NCBI GenBank assembly: GCA_964016985.1
Contig: OZ024826.1
Location: 65,992,563-66,056,562 of the forward strand
Source of the DNA: Anodontia alba
Lineage: Eukaryota > Mollusca > Bivalvia > Lucinida > Lucinidae
Length of the DNA: 64,000 nt
Direction: 5' to 3'
Numbering within the stretch: the stretch's first letter is position 1; each line of letters begins with the position of its first letter. Below the pieces are notes generated by a model. The model saw nothing but the letters and a program-made list of their open reading frames with translations. It was not told the DNA's origin and made no database searches. Both the position numbers and the translations under genes were made by a program. Below are positions 56,581 through 64,000 of this stretch, one piece after another.

Positions 56581-57675
56581 TTTTGTGGGGGACTATACCG
56601 TTTCACGTTGTCCGTCTGTCTGTCCGTTACGTTTTGGTTTCTGAGCAGGGGTATCCAATAAGCGCTGCTTATTGACATTTCTTACCGTTCCTCGGCGGTA
56701 CCTTTATTATGGTACTTTTTGTTAAATGTTCTGTAGTTTTTCACTTACAAATGTTTTATTTAACAATTATGTAAGCTAAAGATATATTCAGTTAAGTTTG
56801 GGTAACAGAGTAGCCACCTTTTTGGGAAAGGGCTGCCAATTCTGCTTGCTATCTGTTCTTTTTGTGGCTGTTTAATTGTATTCGTCTATCTTTTCCTTTG
56901 ATTTTGAGAACTTGATGTGGATCTGATTGTATCAGTTCCTGAGTTACTTTTAACCACGTTCATGAAAATATTATTTGCTCGGGAAGGCTGTGTTTCGGTG
57001 ATTGTGGCATTTCCTAAGTATCTTCACTTATATGTTTGCGAAATCAAAAATGTAATATACTCACGAGGCGAGGAATATACTCGTACAGGCGAAACTGGAA
57101 AATATTTAAGGAAAAGAGTGACTGTCAACAAAGCATAAGAAAACCAGAGTTGTCATTTTTACGGTCCACACCTTCTTTACTACGTGTAAATTCTTCTACC
57201 TATTGTGAACAGAAAATTTAGTGGCCAAATATTAAAAGGATATATAACTCAAACAAAAAGGAGACAACAAGTGTCATATCTAGACATGACCATGTACGGT
57301 TGTCAGCCTGACTTACATTTCTGCAAAGTATCATCAAACTATATACAGGGGTATAGGAGTTTAGAGTGCTCAATGAATAAATGCCCGAATGTTACAGACA
57401 GATAGATACTTTTATTTCCTCCAAATCAAGGAGAGCATACAAAATAAAACATAGTACTTGATATAAGTACACAAACAACATACAACAAAGAATGAATGTG
57501 ACGGAAACACAATCAAAATTAAGTGCACACACATTTTTTTTTAAATCCCATTCACTATGTACATCTGAAATTATTTTTTGTCGTTCTGCATACTTTTAAG
57601 CAGTATTCAAGCACGTGAATGCATTTTTCTATAGAGTTAATGTATTAACTTCTTCACTGCCACAGGCGTAGGCTT
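56581..57675. other. Noncoding DNA with a RepA-related fragment
   Basis: 56900-57015 carries GGAAGGCTGTGTTTCGGTGA and TTGTGGCATTTCCTAAGTAT, the end of a RepA-related copy in the 61 kb orientation. Short frames at 56917-57405 have no relatives I know. Confidence 0.45.
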
Positions 57676-57689
57676 TTGCAAACAGCACT

Positions 57690-57729
57690 GATCCAGAAGA
57701 GACGGCTCATGAGCCGTCTCATCTGGATC
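57690..57729. repeat. 40 bp palindrome
   Basis: GATCCAGA...TCTGGATC arms around a perfect 22 bp core, GAGACGGCTCA and its complement, with one mismatch pair. Weaker pairing extends to 57679/57740 (GCAAACA..GTTTG). It resembles the hairpin in RepF. Confidence 0.9.
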
Positions 57730-58685
57730 TACGATGTTTGACATTCAGTCTTTCAACTTTACATGATAACCTCCCTCCAAGGGATAGTTTGTGGAAAAAA
57801 AGAAAATAAAAAAATAAAAAATAAATAAAAAGCAGAAAACAAATGTCGTCTGAAATTTGGCACCGAAAGAGTAAAAGCTGTTTAAAAGTTACGTTCATGT
57901 TTAAATTGCCATAATGCAGACAGTGTATCTCCGCGCAAATCCTTATAAACAGACATTTCACAAGAACAAGAAGGGAAACTATTGCAAATTACCATATAAG
58001 CACAAACGTTATTGAGATAAGCAAACACTCGAAACGAAATACAAATATTGCGAATCTCAGTTACAAGGCGCTGAAAGAGGGGTTTGCCTATGCCTATTTT
58101 GGGACAGAAGATCACATGATAAGGTGTAGCAGATGGTACTATTTCTATATAGGACCTGCTTACAAAATATGGTGCACTGACGGATATGCTGGTTTTATCA
58201 CTCATTTAGCAATATCTGAGTTGTTTTTTTTTTTTTTTTTTTTTTGTAGGGCTTTAGGACGCTTTGCTGCAAGACCGTTTTTCATGCTTTGTCATGTTTA
58301 ATGTCTTGTTGCTGTGTCTGGTGGGTCCTGTCTGGCATTGTGGTTGGCTCGATAGGCATGATCGGACTCGTTGCTTTGCTGTTTGTTGTTGTGTTATCTA
58401 TGTTCTGTTCGTAATAATTTGTTTACTTTTCCTCTAGTTGTCACTGATCGGCTATGTTCTGTGATTATAGCACTCCTTGTGCATCTTCTTAACTTTTTTG
58501 ATAAGAGGCATGAGTTGACAATTACTGTATAAGACATGAAAAGAATACTGTTGAACTGAGGACCCTATGACAGGAAAACAAAGGTCATAAATCATTCAAT
58601 GGTTTCGTTAGCCAAGCATGATATATATATATATATATATATATAAAGTGGTATACAGATGTTATATTCCTGTAAAATGAAGATA
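57730..58685. other. Noncoding DNA with low-complexity tracts
   Basis: An A/T-rich tract at 57790-57835, a 27-T run at 58218-58244 and (AT)n at 58621-58645. No gene was recognised. Confidence 0.5.
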
Positions 58686-58689
58686 ATTG

Positions 58690-60690
58690 ATATTGAACCG
58701 CCAATTCTTTGACCAGGCAATCATGACAGAGTTCATCATAATTTGAAATGTTCCTTTTATCATTTAAACCTGAAAAAAATGCATTTTTATAAAATGAGGC
58801 CCCTTTGACGTTTCAGGAGGGGGCGGAGAGGGTGTCAAAATATTGTACCATAATATATTGACTCGCCCCTGGCTTTGAGCAGGCAAACATTATACGATGA
58901 TTGAATAATTAGAAAGTGTTCCACTTATAATGTAAACCTGTAAAGGAATGCATTTTTATCAAATGACGTCTCTTTGAATTTTGTACTGGTGAATGTGTGT
59001 GTGTGTGTGGGCGGAGGGTGGGGGGAGTGGGTGGCAGGGGGGTTGGCGGGTTGGCGGGATGGAAATATTTTAACATAACATATTGACCCTTACCTTGTTT
59101 TAATAAAATGACGTCCCCTTTGACTTTTTGAGGTGGGGTGTCAAAACTGCAGTGCTATGAAAGGCAGATACTGAAATCAGTAGAAAATCTACTGGGGGCA
59201 TTAAACCAGTTTCAGTTAAAATCCAGGGGCGGGTTAATATATTATGGCATAATATTTTGAACCTCGGCCCCTCAAAAAGGTCAGTCATTTTATGAAATTG
59301 CATTTGTTTCATAATGTATGATAAGTGGTACCCTCCCCACCCCACTCCTTCTCAAAAAGTAAAACGGGGCATTATTTTATGAAAATGCATTTTTAGGTTT
59401 ACATGATAAAAGGAACTATTTCATATTATTTATAGCAATCTATTATGATTGCCTGGTTAAAGCCAGAGGCGAGACAATATATTATGGTATAATATTTTGA
59501 CCCCCCCCCCCACCACCCCATCCCAACCCCACCTAAAAATTCGAAGTGGAACACTTTCTAATTATTCATATCATTGTATTATGATTGCCTGCTCAAAACC
59601 AGAGGGCGAGACCCCCTTCCAACCCCCTCAATGAGACAAATGGGACGTCATTTTATGAAAATGAATTTTTTGAGGTTTACACGGTAAAACGAACCATTTC
59701 AAATTATTTATAGCAATCTATTATGATTGCATGGTCAAAGCCAGTTATATATTATGGTATAATATTTTGACTTCGAGCCCCGCCCCCTCCCCCGCCCCCC
59801 GCCCCCCTCTCCCCCCCCACCCCACCCGCGCACACACACAATTCAAAGGGGACGTTATTTGATAGAAATGCATTTTTTCAGGCTTAACATTATAAGCGGT
59901 CACTTTCTAATTATTTATATCATTGTATCATGATTGCCCGCTCAAAGCCAGGAGCGGGTCAATATATTATGGTATAACATTTTTATCCCTATCCCCACCC
60001 CACCTAAAAATTCAAAGGGATGGTGAGTTAACAAAAATGCATTTTTTTCAGGTTTACATTATAAGTGGAACACTTTCTAATAATTCATATCATTGTATTT
60101 TTATCATTGCCTGCTGAAAGCCAGGGGCGGGTCAGTATATTATGGTCTTCTATTTTGCACCCCCCTACCCCTCCTCCCAATACCCTAAAAAAGTCAAAGG
60201 GGACGTCATTTTATGAACTGCATTTTTTGTGGTTTACATGATAAAAAAACATTTCACATTATTTATAGCAATATATTATGATTGCCTGGTCGAATCCAGG
60301 GGCGGGTCAATACATTATGGTATAATATATTGACCCCGCTACCCACAAAAAAAATTCAAAGGGATCGTTATTTGATAAAAATGCATTTTTTCAGGTTTAC
60401 ATTATAAGTGGAACACTTTCTAATTATTAATATCATTGTATTATGGTTGCCTGCTCAAAACCAAGGGCGGGTCAATATAGTATGGTATAATATTTTGACA
60501 CCCTCTCCCCCCTCCCCCGCTTGAAACGTCAAATGGGACGTCATTTTATGAAAATGCATTCTTTAAGGTTTACAAGATAAGTGGAAAACTTTTACATTAT
60601 TACATCATTGTATTATGATTGCCTGGTCAAAGCCAGGGGCGGGTCAATATATTTGTTGGTAAAATATTTGACCCACCCCACCCCTCCATT
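58690..60690. repeat. Satellite array S3, ~170 bp monomer, with orientation switch
   Basis: Left part (58690-59150) is in minus orientation and right part (59200-60690) in plus. Plus-strand monomers have GATTGCCTG near 59448, 59584, 59726, 59933, 60106, 60281, 60446 and 60618, spacing 136-207. Each contains the near-palindrome GTCAATATATTATGGTATAA, a C-rich run, AAAATTCAAAGGGGACGTCA, ATGAAAATGCATTTTTT and AAGTGGAACACTTTCTAATT. C runs carry quadruplex potential on the minus strand. Confidence 0.92.
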
Positions 60691-60944
60691 TCAAAATCAA
60701 AAGTAGACGGATAACTGTCATAACATTATTCTCTATGCTATTTTAATATATGAATCAGTTCTGCATGTGTTATATGATTCCTCCAGAAAGATAGTCAGGC
60801 AGGTCAATATATTATGGAGCGGGTCAAAATATAGCAATTTTCTGACCCGCGGGTCAAATATTGTATGGGTCAAAATATTATCTGACAGAAGACCCCTATG
60901 CGGATGGAACATATGTTTGTAATTGTGAACCGAATTAGAATTAA
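60691..60944. repeat. Diverged edge of the S3 array
   Basis: Isolated GGTCAATATATTATGGAGC and GTCAAAATATTATCTGAC motifs continue past the last full monomer. Confidence 0.55.
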
Positions 60945-61160
60945 GGGTGAAGTTTAGCGAGAGTTAAACTGGTTTAACGCCCCCAGTAGATTTTCTGCTG
61001 ACCGTTACAAGGTGCTTTCTCTGTTGTAGTTCTTCTTTGTTAGTGTCTTGTTTAATATGGTGCATTTGTTTTGTCGTTGTTAGTTTCTCATCTCTCATTC
61101 TTTTGGTGCTCGGGAAGACTACATTCGTGATTGTGGCATTTCCTCGGTATAATCATTTAT
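60945..61160 (+). repeat. RepA-related copy
   Basis: GGTGAAGTTTAGCGAGAG, TGGTTTAACGCCCCCAGTAG, CTGACCGTTACAAGG, T-rich middle, GATTGTGGCATTTCCTCGGT. Best preserved member of the second RepA subfamily. Confidence 0.65.
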
Positions 61161-61374
61161 ATTTTTGTTTTGACTCTGTAAGATTGTGAAAAGATCCAGA
61201 GACATGCGTTGCATTTGTGTTTATATATGAATTTTATTGCGACAAGATACTGATGAGTTGTGGTGCCCAAACTATGTCGAACACTCACCGAACATTTGCA
61301 TGTGATTTTGAATGGAAGGGAAATTACGGATTAAACTTGGCCACGTAAAAATATGAATATATAAATGAAGTCAC

Positions 61375-61640
61375 CTAGGAAACGTCACAATCACGGTTTC
61401 TCTGTTGCAGTTCTTCTTTGTTCGTATGTCGGTTATTGTAATGAGTCTGAGATGAACCTACCAAAATCGTATTTCGGAAAATCATAAAGTCGATAAAGTC
61501 GATAAAGACACAATTAGGAATGTTCAGACAGACAGAAATGGACCCAAAATAAACGGGGTGTGAGCAGGCGTCCATGGAAAGTAGGCTTACTTGGTAAGCA
61601 TGCTTCACCCACCATGAACAGAGATTTAGGAAAATACGGA
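61375..61640 (-). repeat. RepA-like scrap and 3' tail of the 10.4 kb retroelement family
   Basis: 61375-61430 repeats the RepA-related end. 61465-61640 is the inverted form of 13262-13410: GGGTGTGAGCAGGCGTCC, AGTAGGCTTACTTGGTAAGC and TTCACCCACCATG. Confidence 0.7.
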
Positions 61641-61682
61641 ATGGTAATTTCCGGGGTTTAGAATGTCTGTTCATGGCTTTAT

Positions 61683-62015
61683 GCGAACCGAATTTTTATG
61701 TATTTCTGTATTGAGTAGTATCGGGACCCAAGGTGAAGTTGGTTAGCTGTAAAAGGTGGTTTATTCTACTGACCGTTCTAAAGCGGTGGTCCCGGTGTTA
61801 GTCTTACTCTTTCTTGCTTTGTGGTTCATTCTACGAGGCGATTTGTTTTAAGTCTTGCCTTGTGTTCTTGTGTTTTTCAATCCTTTTAGCATTGCGATTA
61901 CCTCGTTTGGGGAAGAGAGCGCTAATCTTAGTGCTTTTTGTACATTTGTTTGATTTGCGCTTGTTTGGTTTTGTCTGTTTCCGCTTCCTCTTGGTGTCAT
62001 TGCTTAAAAAGACTA
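61683..62015 (+). repeat. RepA copy 5, opposite orientation
   Basis: It begins GCGAACCGAATTTTTATGTA, then GTGAAGTTGGTTAGCTG, TTTATTCTACTGACCGTTCT, GCATTGCGATTACCTCGTTT and ends abruptly at TTGGTGTCATTGC, without the GGACTTTTCTCTTACC end seen in other copies. Confidence 0.85.
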
Positions 62016-62094
62016 CTCCACCTACACCCCCGAACTAACTGACTCAAACCCTGGTAGAAAGTATTGGGGTGACTTGTTTATCAAAAACAGCTAA

Positions 62095-63290
62095 AATCGT
62101 TCAGATCGGCAACCGAAAATGACCACCATCTTAAAAAATTATTTTGCGCTTCTTCTTTTGACGCGAAAGGCCAATTGACTCGAAACTTGCCGTCCTCGGT
62201 GGCTCAGTTGGATGCATGTCCGAATGGTGATCGGGAAGTTGCGGGTTCAGCAATATTCTTTCGTGGAGATTGATCATGTAATATTTTCTCTCCCTTCCGC
62301 TGATTCAAGAAGGGCAGTTGTCAGTTTCTGGCAAAAGAATGTGCACAATACTGGTTAACCGCCTAGATGACTAAGCCTGCCCAGTAAAAGTGTGGTTAGG
62401 TAAACTGACCGCGCTCGACATGACCCAATGGGTTGACTGGGCCGTAAAACCTCTATACAAACAAACAAAAAAGACTCGAAAATTGGTAGGAAGTATTGGG
62501 GCAACTTGTAGATAAAAATAGCTAAAATCGTTCCGATCGGAATCCAAGTTGAATATCTATTTTGCGCTTCTTCTCCTGAACCGAATGGCCAATTGACACG
62601 AAACTTGATGGGAAGTATCGGGGTAACTTTCAGATCGTTTTAATCGGAAATCCAAGATGGCCGGTATGACCGACATCTTAAAATCTATTTTTGCGCTTCT
62701 TCTCCTGAACCGAAAGGCCAATTGACTCGAAACTTGGTAGGCTACTTGTAGAGTATAAATAGCTAAAATCGTTCAGATCCGAAATCCAAGATGGCTGCCA
62801 TGGCCACCATCTTGAAAATCTATTATGAGCTTTTTTCCTACACCAAAAAGCCAATTGACTCGAAACGATAGGACGTATCGGGGCAACTTGTAGATCAAAA
62901 ATATATAAAAACGTTCCGATCGGAAATCCATGATGGCCACCATCTCGAAAATATATTTTGAGCTTCTTCTCCTGAACCGAAAAGCCAATTGACTCGAAAC
63001 TTGGTAGGAAGTGAAGGGGTGACTTGTCGATCAAAATAACTAAAATCGTTCTGATCAGAAGTCCAAGATGGTACCAATGTTGCCTTGTAGATTAAAAATA
63101 GATAAAATCGTTTCATTCGAAAATCAAAGATGGCCGCCATTTTGAAAGTCTATTTTGTCCTTCTCCTGAACCAAAAGGCGAATTGACTCTAAACTTGATA
63201 GGAAGCAAAGGGGTGTCTTGTAGATAAAAATAACTAAAATCTTTCTGATCAGAAATCCAAGACGGTACCAATGTTTGCTTTTGATCGGAC
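62095..63290. repeat. Tandem repeat S4, ~130-150 bp period
   Basis: Units contain GATCGGAAATCCAAGATGGC, TTTTGCGCTTCTTCTCCTGA, GGCCAATTGACTCGAAACTT and TAGGAAGTATTGGGGTGACT. About seven to eight units, one split by the SINE at 62190-62472. Confidence 0.9.
62190..62472 (+). repeat. SINE-1, complete, with 13 bp target-site duplications
   Basis: A 283 bp tRNA-derived SINE. The head has TGGCTCAGTTGG (A box) and GGGTTCAGCAA (a weak B box). The body has ACTGGTTAACCGCC and AGTGTGGTTAGGTAA, and the end is GTAAAACCTCTA followed by ACAAACAAACAAA. It is flanked by GACTCGAAACTTG (62177-62189) and GACTCGAAAATTG (62473-62485), 12 of 13 identical, within the S4 array. LINE-mediated insertion is inferred. 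Confidence 0.92.
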
Positions 63291-64000
63291 AGGATCAGAT
63301 TTTTCAATTTTCTATTTTTTTTTTATTTTCGATAACATGATTATATATACTCACAACAACTTGCAAAAGCTAAGGTCTTTATGTGAGTTACATTTGTTTT
63401 AATCTCTTATTAACCTAATGGAATCACGATTTCCTTTTAACGCTTAGCACTCTGCGTAAGTTTTTCGGCGAACGACATATTGGGGTGTTCATTTTTGTTT
63501 TTCCCGTTCGCCGAATTAGTCCAGAGAGTGGTAAAGATTATATCTAGCACAAGAATATACCAAGATCAAAATAGCTACACTAGAATAAAGCTGATGTGTA
63601 CATACTTCCTCTTATTATGTTATAATCATGCTTTTGTTCCTTGCCGTTATATTATGACTTTGATTCTCTCTCGGAGATCTGGAAATGGGGTTGTGCACTG
63701 ATAATGTCTATGACTGTCGAATCAAAACTAACGTATGTGACTGTTGGTATGATGGAGACTGTTGTTTCTGTGCTTGCTATCAACAACTACATGAAACCCT
63801 GCTACAAGAGGCGACATATCTCTGCCATACCAATATACAGTCGCATAAGCTATCTGCATATTACAATTCATTTTTAGTAATACTCAATATACATTTTCAG
63901 GTTTGTCACACTTTATCCTTGTAAAAGTCAATAGAAATCAGTGCGTATCTAGTAAGTCAAACTTTACCTAGAAACTTATGTAAGGTGGTAATACCCGGTA
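63291..64000. other. A+T-rich noncoding DNA, one Cys-rich short frame
   Basis: The frame 63685-63924 has a run of cysteines (CDCWYDGDCCFCAC) but no recognisable domain or clear exon borders. It overlaps a second open frame. I do not call a gene. Confidence 0.35.

Noticed and set aside
63685..63924. Cys-rich ORF as a possible exon of a secreted protein
   Set aside because: No signal peptide, no known cysteine pattern and no clear splice borders. An overlapping frame is equally open.

Overview
This window looks like repeat-rich intergenic or intronic DNA from an invertebrate animal, most likely a bivalve mollusc. The organism is an inference. It rests on A+T-rich sequence, tRNA-derived SINEs ending in an ACAA-type tail, an APE-type LINE with an SGNH-hydrolase-like ORF1 and an (ATTCT)n-type tail, Tc1/mariner elements, and several families of ~150-170 bp tandem repeats. 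I found no convincing host gene, no rRNA or clearly functional tRNA gene, no CRISPR array and no bacterial operon. Nearly every long open frame belongs to a mobile element or to low-complexity DNA.

Layout. 0-11 kb: copies of an interspersed repeat called RepA here, a degenerate reverse transcriptase (2.3-3.4 kb), a nested inverted-repeat element (4.2-4.9 kb), a 448 bp TIR element (5.9-6.4 kb) and several C-terminal fragments of one retroelement family. The best of these is a 550 bp 5'-truncated copy flanked by perfect 24 bp target-site duplications (10421-11018). 11-22 kb: several tandem-repeat families that share a core resembling GAGTTATGCCCTTTTTCGAC. 22-25 kb: a near-perfect 106 nt hairpin, a LINE remnant and an apparently intact Tc1-like transposon with a 343-residue transposase, terminal inverted repeats and TA duplications. 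27-29.4 kb: a dead mariner on the minus strand and a LINE remnant. 32-35.3 kb: a ~45 bp minisatellite field, a (GA)n tract and two tRNA-like SINE heads. 38-40.4 kb: a transposase relic between two ~370 bp direct repeats. 43-44.4 kb: a satellite fragment and a fold-back element, a second copy of the 5.9 kb element.

46.7-54.5 kb holds the largest object, a decayed LINE. In order it carries an RNase H-like module, a coiled coil, an SGNH-hydrolase-like domain, a Tyr/Asp-rich 10-residue repeat tail, an APE endonuclease, a YADD reverse transcriptase, a C-terminal region and an ATTCT tail. Two RepA copies interrupt it. It is followed at once by a mariner relic (54.5-55.6 kb) with what looks like a phase-0 GT-AG intron. 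55.8-56.6 kb is a ~150 bp tandem repeat. 58.7-60.7 kb is a satellite array whose orientation flips and whose monomers fall into two partly alternating subtypes. 62-63.3 kb is another tandem repeat, split by a SINE with 13 bp target-site duplications.

The elements do not form a pathway. They record successive insertions, so the value of the window lies in element structure and insertion order. Only the Tc1-like transposon looks recently active.
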